Origin: Peptococcaceae bacterium 1109
GTDB lineage: Bacteria; Bacillota; Limnochordia; Darwinibacteriales; Darwinibacteriaceae
Direction: 5' to 3'
Length of the DNA stretch: 64,000 bases
Assembly (NCBI GenBank): GCA_001028815.1
Contig: LDJB01000001.1
Span: 432,707-496,706, forward strand
The notes beneath the pieces are model-generated. The model saw only the letters and a program-made list of their open reading frames with translations, was not told the DNA's origin and made no database searches. Positions within the stretch are counted from its first letter, which is position 1. Each line of letters opens with the position of its first letter. Both the position numbers and the translations under genes were made by a program. This document shows, piece by piece, positions 46,341 through 55,522 of the stretch.

Positions 46341-47120
46341 GTGGCCAGAATGCGAAGAACTGAGCGAAACGGCCCTGGTCTGTTGTTTATTCTTGTTACC
46401 CTTGTTGTAGTGGCTGTGGTGGGAGCACGGTTTTTGGGCTTTTATCCTCAATCGGAAGAGCAGGACCTGGGCCCGCCTCAGGACGCGGCCCATGAGGACG
46501 CCCCGCCGGAAGGACCGGCCGTTGACCTTACTCCAAAGGTGCTGGTGTTCCACAGCCATGCTTCGGAGAACTACCATCCCAAAGACAGTCACACCAGCGG
46601 GCAAACCCCTGGAGATGTGGTGGCTGTGGGGCAAGCCTTAGTTGATAAGCTTAAGTCCTTAGGAGTAACGGCAGTACATGATACTACTCTGCACGACAAG
46701 CCTCGGTACAGCGATGCCTTTATAAACTCGGACCGGATGGTGGATGCTGTTCTGAAGGAGCAGCCCCAAATCCAGATGGTGCTGGACATTCACCGGGATG
46801 GGCTGCAAGACAAACCGGAGAACTACACCCGTGCAGAAGTCCAGGGCGAGCCGGTGGCGAAAATCTTGTTTGTGGTTGGCGACAAGGATAATAGCCGAGT
46901 AGAGGAAAACCTGCAGTTTGCCCAGAAGATCAGCGATGGACTTGAGGCTCGGTATCCCGGGGTGAGCCGGGGAGTGCGAGTGTTTAAATCGGATTACAGT
47001 GGTGAGCTTCACCCTAACAGCGTCATGATCTTGGTGGGGGACTGGCGAGGGAACACCTTGGAAGAAGCCATCCGCAGTGCCGAATTACTCGCGGAAGTAA
47101 TAGTTCCACTGATAAAGTAG
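46341..47120 (+). CDS. spoIIP: Stage II sporulation protein P
   Basis: About 259 residues. An N-terminal membrane anchor (LLFILVTLVVVAVVGARFLG) precedes the SpoIIP catalytic domain with VFHSHASENYHP, LDIHRDG and HPNSVMILVGDW. SpoIIP is an amidase/endopeptidase that strips septal peptidoglycan for engulfment with SpoIID and SpoIIM. GTG 46341 follows GGAAGGGGG at seven bases. The frame is open back to 46296. The protein is shorter than Bacillus SpoIIP (about 400 residues) in its linker region. Confidence 0.88.
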   Translation: MARMRRTERNGPGLLFILVTLVVVAVVGARFLGFYPQSEEQDLGPPQDAAHEDAPPEGPAVDLTPKVLVFHSHASENYHPKDSHTSGQTPGDVVAVGQALVDKLKSLGVTAVHDTTLHDKPRYSDAFINSDRMVDAVLKEQPQIQMVLDIHRDGLQDKPENYTRAEVQGEPVAKILFVVGDKDNSRVEENLQFAQKISDGLEARYPGVSRGVRVFKSDYSGELHPNSVMILVGDWRGNTLEEAIRSAELLAEVIVPLIK

Positions 47121-47121
47121 G

Positions 47122-47157
47122 ATAATAAGGTAGGCCCGAAGAAGGTCTACCTTATTG
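47122..47157 (+). other. Hairpin in the spoIIP-murC gap
   Basis: AATAAGGTAG and CTACCTTATT form a 10-bp stem extended inward by GCC/GGT pairing around a short loop. No T-run follows, so it may be a transcript 3' end stabiliser or a weak terminator. Confidence 0.4.
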
Positions 47158-47197
47158 AATGTCGCAGCTGTCATAGGTGGCTTGGGAGTGATAATAT

Positions 47198-48559
47198 ATG
47201 AAGCAACATATCCATCTCATAGGCATCGGGGGCACAGGCATGGGCCCCTTAGCCAAGATATTTTTAGAAATGGGCTACAAGGTAACAGGGTCGGATCTGC
47301 AGATCTCGGAAACAACCCGGTATCTACAGGACCTTGGCGCGCAGGTTTTCTTTCGCCACGCGGCGGAAAATGTCAACGGCGCGACTCATGTGGTCTATTC
47401 CAGTGCCATTCCTGGTGAGAATCCGGAAGTAGTTGCCGCGCGCCAGCGAGGCATCAAGGTCTTGCACCGCTCGGAAGTGCTAGCAGAACTGCTCAACAGC
47501 GGCCGGGGCATCGCGGTGACGGGAGCCCACGGCAAAACCACGATCACGTCCATGATAGCCCTGTGCTTAGAATGGGCTGGCCTTGATCCTACCGTCCTGA
47601 TCGGAGCCCATTTCGCCCCCTTCGGCCCTGGTGCAAAGCACGGCAAGGGGGAGTTCGTGGTGGCAGAGGCTGATGAAAGTGATAAAACCTTTTTGCGCTA
47701 CCGGCCTGAGGTGGCTGTGGTTACCGCCATCGAGGCAGACCACTTGGAGAACTACAACGGCATGTTTGAGGAGCTGGTGGATAGCTACCGACAATTCCTG
47801 GATAACTGCAAACCAGGGGGGCTGCGCATTCTGGGCATAGACAACCCCATCCTGCAAGACTTGAGCCGAGACTATGCCGCTGAGACATACGGCTTTACAC
47901 CGGCAGCCCATTGGCGCGCGGAAATGCTGGGGATCTCCCAGGCATCAAGTAAGTTCGTTGTATATCACAAGGGCGATCTTGTGGGTGAGTTTGACCTAAA
48001 TGTGCCAGGACGGCATAATGTTGCTAATGCACTGGCGTGCATCGCGGCAGGTCACTATGCGGGCCTGTCCGTCCGGGACCTCCAGAGAGGATTGAGGGGC
48101 TTTGTGGGAGCTAGCCGCCGCTTTCAGGTTGTTGGGGAGCGGCAGGGCGTGCTTATTGTTGACGATTATGCCCATCATCCCACGGAGATCGCCGCTACCT
48201 TGCGGGCTGCCCGGGAAGGTTGGAACAGGCGGATCATCGCCGTTTTCCAGCCTCACCGATACTCCCGTACCCAGCTGCTCATGGACGAGTTTGCTGCAGC
48301 CTTTGGCGACGCAGATCTGGTTGTCCTCACCGACATCTATGCGCCACCTCCGGAAAGGGCCATCGCTGGGGTGAGTTCTGTGACTCTAGCGCAGAAAGTG
48401 CAGGAGCACGGCCGGCCCGTATCCGTAGTGCCTAACCAGCAGGACATCGCGGCGTTCTTGGAAGAATGCGTCCAGCCCAACGATCTTGTTTTGGTGATGG
48501 GAGCTGGGCCCATTTGGCGGGCCGCCTATGAACTGCTGGATCGGTTGGGCACTGAATAG
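47198..48559 (+). CDS. murC: UDP-N-acetylmuramate:L-alanine ligase MurC
   Basis: A 453-residue Mur ligase with N-terminal Rossmann loop HLIGIGGTGMGPLA, ATP loop AVTGAHGKTTITSM (about residues 106-119), AEADESDKTFL and C-terminal VDDYAHHPTEI plus FQPHRYSRT. It adds the first alanine to UDP-MurNAc. It lies 13 kb past the division cluster, away from murE and murF. Its 3' end overlaps yqhG by 34 bases in convergent orientation. Confidence 0.96.
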   Translation: MKQHIHLIGIGGTGMGPLAKIFLEMGYKVTGSDLQISETTRYLQDLGAQVFFRHAAENVNGATHVVYSSAIPGENPEVVAARQRGIKVLHRSEVLAELLNSGRGIAVTGAHGKTTITSMIALCLEWAGLDPTVLIGAHFAPFGPGAKHGKGEFVVAEADESDKTFLRYRPEVAVVTAIEADHLENYNGMFEELVDSYRQFLDNCKPGGLRILGIDNPILQDLSRDYAAETYGFTPAAHWRAEMLGISQASSKFVVYHKGDLVGEFDLNVPGRHNVANALACIAAGHYAGLSVRDLQRGLRGFVGASRRFQVVGERQGVLIVDDYAHHPTEIAATLRAAREGWNRRIIAVFQPHRYSRTQLLMDEFAAAFGDADLVVLTDIYAPPPERAIAGVSSVTLAQKVQEHGRPVSVVPNQQDIAAFLEECVQPNDLVLVMGAGPIWRAAYELLDRLGTE

Positions 48560-49464
48560 TCCCCGTCTGGAATAATTACTTCATGGGTGAGGGGGTCGTA
48601 GGTGGCATGGAACACCCGTTCCGCCCGGCCCACTTCCACTAACTTGTAGTTGAAACTGGGAACATAGAGGAGCGCCTCGCGCACTGGTTGGACCAGGACG
48701 CGGGGTGCATAGTTTTCTGCCAGTGCCTTTTGCCTGGCCGCAAGCTGCTCTTGATCCCCGGTGCCTTCGTAGTAGCGGGCCAGCTTGGCCTGCTCTTCCT
48801 CGAGAAACTCCCAAGCTTTCTCGGCCCAGCTCTGATCCTGGTCTTCCAGCTCCCGGGCAATGTGCTGGCAGAGCAGAGAATATGCTTGCTTGTAGCTGAG
48901 CACCCGGTTGCGGATCGTCCCCCCGGGGGGGAGGCCCCCAACAAAGAGCTGGTTAGAGATGGGCAGGGGCGTTACCCGTCCAGTACGGAGGTCAACACAG
49001 CTGTGATGGATTGCGTCGCTGCGCTGGTGTGTAATGCGGCTGACGAGGCTTACAACCCACAGGTAGGGCGAGAAGCTTCTCTCCAGGTTAAGGACATAGA
49101 GGCGTATTGAAGAGCCGGCTTTCCCCACCAACCGTTGAAACAGGCTGCTCCTTATGCTGGGCTCGTGAAAGAGGTCGTGGGGAAGGTGAGCCCGGGATAG
49201 GCGCGCTTGGTTCCGCACTGCCTGCAGGATCGTATCTAGACGGTAGCTTCCAGGTGCGATGAGTTCCGCACCGTAGGTGTCCGCCAGTCTGCGGTCAAAG
49301 GTATACTGGAACAACCTTTCCTTACCTCGCCAACCATCGAGGGCTTTGGCAAGGGAGGCATCTAAGAACACCTGCCAGATCCCCTTGCGGATTTGAACCG
49401 GCTCCCTCCCTAGCAGGCGAAAGAACGTGAACACCAACTCGGCTATGCCCTTTTCTCCTGTCAA
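48526..49464 (-). CDS. yqhG: YqhG-family protein
   Basis: A 312-residue cytosolic protein of unknown function. It resembles Bacillus YqhG in length and in its pairing with the SNF2-type helicase YqhH directly upstream. Visible features are an N-terminal domain ending near RLSRAHLPHDLFHEP, a central LRTGRVTPLPISNQLF segment, and a glutamine/glutamate-rich helical region (WEFLEEEQAKLARYY). TTG 49464 follows GGAGGG, with ten bases between the genes. Assignment relies on overall likeness and context. Confidence 0.75.
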   Translation of the reverse strand: MTGEKGIAELVFTFFRLLGREPVQIRKGIWQVFLDASLAKALDGWRGKERLFQYTFDRRLADTYGAELIAPGSYRLDTILQAVRNQARLSRAHLPHDLFHEPSIRSSLFQRLVGKAGSSIRLYVLNLERSFSPYLWVVSLVSRITHQRSDAIHHSCVDLRTGRVTPLPISNQLFVGGLPPGGTIRNRVLSYKQAYSLLCQHIARELEDQDQSWAEKAWEFLEEEQAKLARYYEGTGDQEQLAARQKALAENYAPRVLVQPVREALLYVPSFNYKLVEVGRAERVFHATYDPLTHEVIIPDGDYSVPNRSSSS

Positions 49465-49474
49465 ACTAACCCTC

Positions 49475-51277
49475 CTACAGCAAATCTATGACTGCAGACT
49501 TCACCGCATGTTTGCCCTGAAGGATCCGGTCGCCAAACTCATCCAGCTCTCGACGGATTGCTTCTTTTTCGTCATGCTCTAAGAAGATGCGCATCAGTTC
49601 GCTTTCAAAGCTCTTCGCCAGGTTGAGGTGGAGCAAGATGGCATCCAGCTCACCAATGATCTCTTCAAACAGGTTGATTTTCTTGTGGAGCAAGTACATG
49701 ATGTGCTCCTCAATTGTGTTTTCTGTGACCAAGTTGTAGATGTGTACATCCCGCATCTGGCCCAAGCGGTGCACTCTGCCGATGCGCTGCTCCAAGCGCA
49801 TGGGGTTCCAAGGAAGGTCGAAATTGATGATGGTGTTGCAAAACTGCAAGTTGAGCCCTTCGCCCCCTGATTCTGTGCTTACCATAACTTGGGCATTCCG
49901 GTAAAACTGCTGTTTGATCCATTCTTTCTTGCCCCGGGATAACCGCCCATCAAAACCTACGGTGGAATAGCCCGCCCGCTCCAGGCGGTAACGGATGTAG
50001 TCTTGGGTGGCCCGGTATTCAGTAAAAATAATGACTTTGTCCTCGAGGGTGGACATGAGCTGTTCCAGGATATCGCACTTGCTGTTTTGCCTGATCTGTG
50101 CGGCTCGTACCAAGATCTCCCCCAGGACAGGATTGGGATGGGGCTGCCCTTTGTCTAGCATCTTTTGGAGGGTAAGCCCGGCGGCAAAGAAGCTAGAACA
50201 CACTTCCCGCTGAAGGGTGATGAGGGGGAGGATCAGGGGCCCGCTCAAACCTGCTTTTCGGCCCGCATCTTTGATGAACCGAGTGACTTGATCGTAGAGT
50301 TCTTGTTCGATGGGGGAGAGCCTTACCACGATGGGGTGAACGATGCGCTTTGTGAACTGGACTGTGCCAGCGCCCCGTTTGTGGCGGATAAGCACCTGGG
50401 AGAGAAGGCTGCGCAGCTCACCAGGGTTCTTAGGCGTCCGTTTGTCTTTCATGAACTTCGCCCTAAAGGATCGGTAGCTCCCCAGCTGTCCCGGTTTCAG
50501 AAGGGTGATCAGGTTGTACAGCTCCTTGAGGTCGTTTTGCACAGGCGTGGCTGTAAGCATCAGGCAGAACTTCTTCTGAATGCCATCCACCAGCCTAAAG
50601 GCAGCGGTGGAGCTATTTTTCAACTTGTGGGCCTCGTCTACGATCAGCATGTCGTATTGGATGCCATGGATGATCCGCGCGTGTTCTTCCCGCTTGGCAG
50701 TGTCGATTGAGGCGATGAGGATATCGCTATACTCCCAATCCCACTTGGTGCGCTGAATCCCTGGGACAATATTGAACTTCTCGTACAGCTCACTGTACCA
50801 CTGCCAGGCCAAGTTTGCGGGAGTGAGGATCAAAGCTTTCCGCACTAGTCCCCGGAGCATGTACTCCTTTAAGATGAGGCCCGCCTCAATGGTCTTGCCC
50901 AGCCCCACTTCGTCCGCGAGAATTGCCTGGCCCCGCATCTCATTGATCACCCGTTCCGCGGCTTTGATCTGGTGGGGATAGGGGATCACTCCAGCCTTTT
51001 TCCAGCGCTCCGCGAGGTGACCTAGGGCCAGCAGCCCGCTAGGAGTGCGCTGTGCTACATGCAGTTCGTCGCCATGCAAGGCCAAAAGGAACCACTCCCA
51101 GCTGTCAAAGCGCTTCTGCCGGATTTCCTGCACCAGCTGTTTTAGGCCCCCTTGGGAAAACTGCACGGTGAACAGGCCCACCTTAGTGGGCTCAGAATAC
51201 TCTGGCGATGCTTCCGCACTATGCTGCATGGGCGAGAAGAGGGGGACAGTGATAGGGAAGAGTGGCTCCACGCACAA
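49475..51277 (-). CDS. yqhH: SNF2-family DEAH helicase (YqhH-like)
   Basis: A 600-residue SWI2/SNF2 ATPase. Motif I DEVGLGKTIEAG, motif II DEAH, motif III LTATPVQND, then C-terminal motifs STESGGEGLNLQFCN and RIGRVHRLGQ are intact. It is closest in layout to bacterial RapA/YqhH-like remodelers that act on protein-DNA or RNA polymerase complexes; the true target is unknown. TTG 51277 is very near AGAGGTGA, so GTG 51271 is an alternative start. It follows the atpH terminator and probably has its own promoter in 51278-51349. Confidence 0.85.
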   Translation of the reverse strand: MCVEPLFPITVPLFSPMQHSAEASPEYSEPTKVGLFTVQFSQGGLKQLVQEIRQKRFDSWEWFLLALHGDELHVAQRTPSGLLALGHLAERWKKAGVIPYPHQIKAAERVINEMRGQAILADEVGLGKTIEAGLILKEYMLRGLVRKALILTPANLAWQWYSELYEKFNIVPGIQRTKWDWEYSDILIASIDTAKREEHARIIHGIQYDMLIVDEAHKLKNSSTAAFRLVDGIQKKFCLMLTATPVQNDLKELYNLITLLKPGQLGSYRSFRAKFMKDKRTPKNPGELRSLLSQVLIRHKRGAGTVQFTKRIVHPIVVRLSPIEQELYDQVTRFIKDAGRKAGLSGPLILPLITLQREVCSSFFAAGLTLQKMLDKGQPHPNPVLGEILVRAAQIRQNSKCDILEQLMSTLEDKVIIFTEYRATQDYIRYRLERAGYSTVGFDGRLSRGKKEWIKQQFYRNAQVMVSTESGGEGLNLQFCNTIINFDLPWNPMRLEQRIGRVHRLGQMRDVHIYNLVTENTIEEHIMYLLHKKINLFEEIIGELDAILLHLNLAKSFESELMRIFLEHDEKEAIRRELDEFGDRILQGKHAVKSAVIDLL

Positions 51278-51348
51278 TCACCTCTGTGAACAGTCTTCCC
51301 AAACAGAGACAACTTAAACTCTTCCATCGGCGCGCCTTTTGGGCAGCA

Positions 51349-51378
51349 AAAAAAGCCTAGGCATAAGCTTAGGCTTCT
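51349..51378 (-). terminator. Terminator of the ATP synthase operon
   Basis: On the minus strand AAGCCTA pairs with TAGGCTT around a loop that itself contains AAGCTT, followed by seven or more T residues. It lies just after atpH and cuts the operon off before any F1 gene. Confidence 0.8.
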
Positions 51379-51393
51379 TCGGAAACGGGAGTA

Positions 51394-51915
51394 TTAACGG
51401 AGTAGTTGCTCCTTGGCTCGCTGCAGGGAATGGGCGAGGCTGCCATCGATTACTTTGCCATCTACCCTGATTATCAGGCCGGCCCACAGTCTTTCATCGA
51501 CATTGACTGCGACCTCCACGTCCTTGCCAGTGAGCTTGGCCAGCTTTCTTTCAAGGGCTGCCTGCACTTCCTCTGAGAGGGGCACCGCGCTCGTTACTTC
51601 CGCCCTGGTCTTGCCTTGGGCCTGGTAAACAAGATCGCGAAAAGCAGCAGCGGCATCAGCTAAAACATCCAAGCGCCTGTTCTCCAACATGATGCGGAGA
51701 AATGCCTCTACATGGGGAGAAGGGTGCATGGTGGCAATGAGCCGCTCTTTGAACGCTGTCGGAGTGCGAGGATTCCCTAGAACGCCAGCAATCTCAGGAT
51801 CCTGAAGAGCCTGGCTGACCGCGAGCAACTCCTCAGCAACCGCCTCTCGTCCCTGGGCATCTACTACGCCAAACAAGGCTTGGGCATACCTAGTTGCTAC
51901 CACTCTGCTTCTCAT
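51394..51915 (-). CDS. atpH: ATP synthase F1 delta subunit
   Basis: A 173-residue stalk subunit. It has the N-terminal helical domain (ATRYAQALFGV) and C-terminal GLIIRVDGKVIDGSLAHSLQ (read as LIIRVDGKVIDGS). It joins the b-subunit stator to the alpha subunit. It overlaps atpF by four bases. Normally atpA follows; here a terminator follows instead and alpha, gamma, beta and epsilon are not in the window. Confidence 0.94.
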   Translation of the reverse strand: MRSRVVATRYAQALFGVVDAQGREAVAEELLAVSQALQDPEIAGVLGNPRTPTAFKERLIATMHPSPHVEAFLRIMLENRRLDVLADAAAAFRDLVYQAQGKTRAEVTSAVPLSEEVQAALERKLAKLTGKDVEVAVNVDERLWAGLIIRVDGKVIDGSLAHSLQRAKEQLLR

Positions 51916-52409
51916 ACGGACTCACCCAACTGCGATTCATCGAGCTTGGCAAGGGTATCTTGAATGAGGCGTTCATGGGCTTCTTGATCCAAAGAAGCTC
52001 TAACCATCTTCGATGCCAGGTCAAAGGACAGCTGGACCACGTTTTCCTTCAGCTCAGCCCACGCCTTGTCTTTCTCCAGTTGGATATCGAGGACAGCCCT
52101 CTGCCTGATCTCATCGGCTTCTTTCTTGGCCTGCGCGATGATCTCTTCCTGGAGAGCTTCTCCTCTGCGGATTGCCTGGTCAATGTATTCTTTAGCTTGG
52201 CGGCTTTGCTCCGCGAGCTGTTTTTCCAGGTCTTGGCGCATCTTCACTGCCGCGGCTTTCTCCTCTTCTGCAGCTCGGATCTGGTTTTCTATGGAAGCAG
52301 TCCGTTCGTCCATGAACTTGCGCACCGGCTTGTAGAGAATGCGGTAGAGCGCATATGTGAGGACAAGGAAGTTTACGGTCTGCTGAACAAACTCCATGAC
52401 ATTGAACAA
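51912..52409 (-). CDS. atpF: ATP synthase F0 subunit b
   Basis: About 165 residues with an N-terminal membrane helix (VQQTVNFLVLTYALYRIL) and a long charged coiled coil rich in Ala, Glu, Lys and Arg. It forms the peripheral stalk. Start assignment is uncertain: GTG 52418 abuts AAAGG, TTG 52409 has normal spacing and ATG 52397 is distant. TTG is preferred. The hairpin at 52437-52471 separates it from atpE. Confidence 0.9.
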   Translation of the reverse strand: MFNVMEFVQQTVNFLVLTYALYRILYKPVRKFMDERTASIENQIRAAEEEKAAAVKMRQDLEKQLAEQSRQAKEYIDQAIRRGEALQEEIIAQAKKEADEIRQRAVLDIQLEKDKAWAELKENVVQLSFDLASKMVRASLDQEAHERLIQDTLAKLDESQLGESV

Positions 52410-52436
52410 CAGTCTCACCCTTTGTCATCTGTTTCA

Positions 52437-52471
52437 AATAATTGGGTGCAGCAACCCTGCACCCAATTATT
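52437..52471 (-). other. Perfect 15-bp inverted repeat between atpE and atpF
   Basis: AATAATTGGGTGCAG at 52437-52451 and its exact complement at 52457-52471 with a 5-base loop, directly after the atpE stop. There is no T-run, so it is better read as an RNA-stabilising or processing structure than as a full terminator. Confidence 0.7.
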
Positions 52472-52472
52472 G

Positions 52473-52775
<303 letters not shown>

Positions 52776-53420
52776 CTACTCCAAACGGCTTTGGATGTAA
52801 ACAATGGCCAGCATGACAAAGACTGCGGCCTGGATTATCCCCTGAAAAAAGCCGAACCATATGTTCAACACGCCTGGTACGACGTAGGGGACAAACATAT
52901 AGATGATGCTGATAATTAGCCCCCCGCCAAAAATGTTGCCATATAGGCGAAAGGCATGGGATAACACTTTTGAGATTTCACCCACGATGTTCAGGGGGAG
53001 AAGGACGAAGTAGGGGTCGACGTAGCTCTTCAGGTACGCACGCAAGCCCTTCACCTTGATCTCGGCCCCGTGAGACACGATCAGGACTAAGACTGCCAGT
53101 GCCGCAGTGGTACTCAGGCTGCCCGTGGGCGAAACGCCACCGGGCAAAACGCCGGCGAAGTTGGACAAGAGAATGTAGAGTGCCAGGGTCATAAGAAAGG
53201 GGGTAAAAACCCTGCCCCTTGGGCCTATGTCGCGGACAACCATGCCCTCGATGCCGTCTACCACTAGCTCAACCACATGTTGGACTCCAGTGGGTATGCG
53301 TCTTAGGTTACGGGTGAAGATGGCACTGCCTATAATAAGCACCGCCATCACAGCCCAAGTCCAAACCACGTTCTCCGTGACTGGCACTCCCAGGATTTCA
53401 AAGACCACCCTAGCTTCCAC
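52776..53420 (-). CDS. atpB: ATP synthase F0 subunit a
   Basis: A 214-residue stator membrane protein with five to six spans. The essential arginine lies in SHAFRLYGNIFGGG (about residue 158), preceded by PLNIVGEISKV. It forms the ion half-channels with the c ring. It overlaps atpI by 11 bases and is slightly shorter than many a subunits. Confidence 0.94.
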   Translation of the reverse strand: MEARVVFEILGVPVTENVVWTWAVMAVLIIGSAIFTRNLRRIPTGVQHVVELVVDGIEGMVVRDIGPRGRVFTPFLMTLALYILLSNFAGVLPGGVSPTGSLSTTAALAVLVLIVSHGAEIKVKGLRAYLKSYVDPYFVLLPLNIVGEISKVLSHAFRLYGNIFGGGLIISIIYMFVPYVVPGVLNIWFGFFQGIIQAAVFVMLAIVYIQSRLE

Positions 53421-53778
53421 GTTGTATCCTCCTCAAAAGAAACAGCACATAGATCATAAGCTTCGGTATGAGCAAACTAATGAAGACCCAGCCAAAACTG
53501 AACCGCTCGCTTTGCAGGCTGATGGTGATGGCTGCGGCATATAAGAGCAACCGCTTGAAGTATCCTCTCCGGGCTACCCGCTGCGCCGTACCCGGGGGGC
53601 AGCGAAGGATTTTATCTGCATCTAGGGTCAGATGCCGAAAGGCCAGCACTCCGATGGCGCCACCAAAAAAGCAACTCAGACCGGCCGCCAGCTTCCAGAA
53701 GGACAAAGCGAGGCTAGCTAACGTAACAACGACAGCTGAGGCACGCAGTACAGTGTGCTCATTTACGGGAAATGTCAT
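53410..53778 (-). CDS. atpI: ATP synthase protein I (AtpI)
   Basis: A 122-residue small membrane protein with about four helices, in the usual place before atpB. AtpI assists c-ring assembly, notably in sodium-type enzymes. The sequence is weakly conserved; identification relies on topology and gene order. It overlaps both neighbours by a few bases, consistent with coupled translation. Confidence 0.78.
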   Translation of the reverse strand: MTFPVNEHTVLRASAVVVTLASLALSFWKLAAGLSCFFGGAIGVLAFRHLTLDADKILRCPPGTAQRVARRGYFKRLLLYAAAITISLQSERFSFGWVFISLLIPKLMIYVLFLLRRIQRGS

Positions 53779-53999
53779 TTGTCTAACTCGTCAATAGAGA
53801 TTTTCATGATCTGCTGATACGCTGACCATAGGCCTGATGCGGCGCCCACAAAAATGAAAATGAGCGTGAAAATTATCTTCGTGCCCAATTTCCTATCGAG
53901 ATAGAGGCCGATGGCTGTGCCAATTAAGACCGCGAACACCATGGTAAGTCCAATTTGAGTCACGAGCCCGAGATACTTCCACGCGCTGTCTTTTGCCAA
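53775..53999 (-). CDS. atpZ: AtpZ/AtpI-family small ATP synthase accessory protein
   Basis: A protein of about 74 residues with two membrane helices around GTAIGLYLDRKLGTK, the pattern of AtpZ-type proteins that head many F0 operons and are linked to Mg2+ or Ca2+ handling. The start is TTG 53999 after GAGGGTG; the open frame to GTG 54053 adds residues without a ribosome-binding site. It is the first gene of the operon and diverges from rimO. Confidence 0.78.
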   Translation of the reverse strand: MAKDSAWKYLGLVTQIGLTMVFAVLIGTAIGLYLDRKLGTKIIFTLIFIFVGAASGLWSAYQQIMKISIDELDK

Positions 54000-54187
54000 T
54001 CCACACCCTCGCTTTCTCTCTTGCTCAGAAGAGAGCCTCCTACTTAATTCCACATTCGGTTAGGTTTTCCTGCTTTGGAAAGAAGGCTAAACAGTAAACT
54101 CACAGGTGCTCTCATGAGCGGTGCAGGATTATGGCCGCGGCAGCCGAATCAAACTATGAACTGACCCGAGAAAGGAACAATCTTATT

Positions 54188-55522
54188 ATGGCATTAAAAG
54201 TAGGTATCGTATCACTAGGATGTGCTAAGAATCTAGTTGATAGTGAGATCATGCTCGGCAGGCTGAGCGAGGAGGGCTGCGAGATCGTTGCTGATGCCAG
54301 CCAGGCCGATTACGTAGTGGTCAACACGTGCGGGTTCATCGGGCCCGCCAAAGAAGAATCAATCGATGCAATTCTGGAAATGGCTGAGCTTAAAGCTGGT
54401 GGCAGGTGCCGCGGCTTAATTGTAACGGGCTGCTTGGTGCAGCGCTATGCTGAGGAGCTCTTCCAAGAGCTGCCGGAGGTAGATGGTTTCCTCGGAACCA
54501 ACGAATTAGACAAGATTACGGCTGTGATTGGCCAGATCGAAGCGGGACACAGAGTAAAGGTGGTTGGGGACAGCTTCTATGACTACGACCAGCCTGTCCC
54601 GAGAGTCCTTACCACTGGCTCACACCTTGCTTACTTGAAGATAGCAGAAGGCTGCAGCCACAGCTGCGCCTTTTGTGTGATTCCCCAAATCCGCGGCCGC
54701 TTCCGCAGCCGGAGCCCAGAAGCTATTGTCCGGGAAGCAAGGAACCTCCGCGAAGCCGGGGTGCAAGAGCTGGTCTTGATCGCCCAGGACACTACCGCAT
54801 ATGGTAGAGACCTGAAGCATACATCCTTGAAAGACCTGCTAAAAGAGCTTCTGCCTGTTGGGTTTCCGTGGATTCGCCTGCTCTACACGTACCCCACATC
54901 CCTAGCAGATGAGGCCCTGGAGCTCCTGGGCCGAGAGCAGAGCCTGGTTAAGTATGTGGATTTGCCGCTACAGCACGTGGCCAAACCCGTCGTGCGGGCT
55001 ATGGGCCGGCCAGGTGACTACAAGGCCACCCTAGGCCTGATCAGCAAGATCCGGACTCAGGTGCCCCAGGCTTTTATCAGAAGCTCTTTTATTGTGGGCT
55101 TTCCTGGAGAAACGGAAGAGGACTTCCAGGAGCTCCTCAGATTTCTGGATGAGGCCCGCTTGAACCATGTGGGAATCTTCCAATATTCTCCTGAAGAAGG
55201 GTCCCGGGCCGCAGCTATGGAGCCCCAAGTACCTGATGAAGTAAAGCAGGAGCGCTATGAGAAGGCGATGGCAGTTCAACAGCGGATCAGCCGCGAACTC
55301 AACGCCGAGCTCGTGGGGGAGGAGATCGATGTAATCATCGATGGTTTGTCGGAGCAATCGGAGCTGGTGCTCCTCGGGCGCCACTATGGCCAAGCCCCTG
55401 AAGTAGACGGTGTTGTGTACTTGGGGATGCCCGAGAACCCACCGCAAGTAGGCGATATTGTCCGTGTAAGGATTTTGGAAGCCCATGAATATGACTTAGT
55501 GGGGGAGGTGGTAGAGCAGTGA
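54188..55522 (+). CDS. rimO: Ribosomal protein S12 methylthiotransferase RimO
   Basis: A 444-residue radical-SAM enzyme that adds a methylthio group to an aspartate of S12. The N-terminal UPF0004 domain begins KVGIVSLGCAKNLVDSE and supplies three cluster cysteines. The radical SAM motif is CSHSCAFCVIP (about residues 155-165), and a TRAM domain closes the protein. ATG 54188 matches the family start; the frame is open to 54131 without support. It overlaps pgsA by four bases, as in many Clostridia. Confidence 0.95.
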   Translation: MALKVGIVSLGCAKNLVDSEIMLGRLSEEGCEIVADASQADYVVVNTCGFIGPAKEESIDAILEMAELKAGGRCRGLIVTGCLVQRYAEELFQELPEVDGFLGTNELDKITAVIGQIEAGHRVKVVGDSFYDYDQPVPRVLTTGSHLAYLKIAEGCSHSCAFCVIPQIRGRFRSRSPEAIVREARNLREAGVQELVLIAQDTTAYGRDLKHTSLKDLLKELLPVGFPWIRLLYTYPTSLADEALELLGREQSLVKYVDLPLQHVAKPVVRAMGRPGDYKATLGLISKIRTQVPQAFIRSSFIVGFPGETEEDFQELLRFLDEARLNHVGIFQYSPEEGSRAAAMEPQVPDEVKQERYEKAMAVQQRISRELNAELVGEEIDVIIDGLSEQSELVLLGRHYGQAPEVDGVVYLGMPENPPQVGDIVRVRILEAHEYDLVGEVVEQ

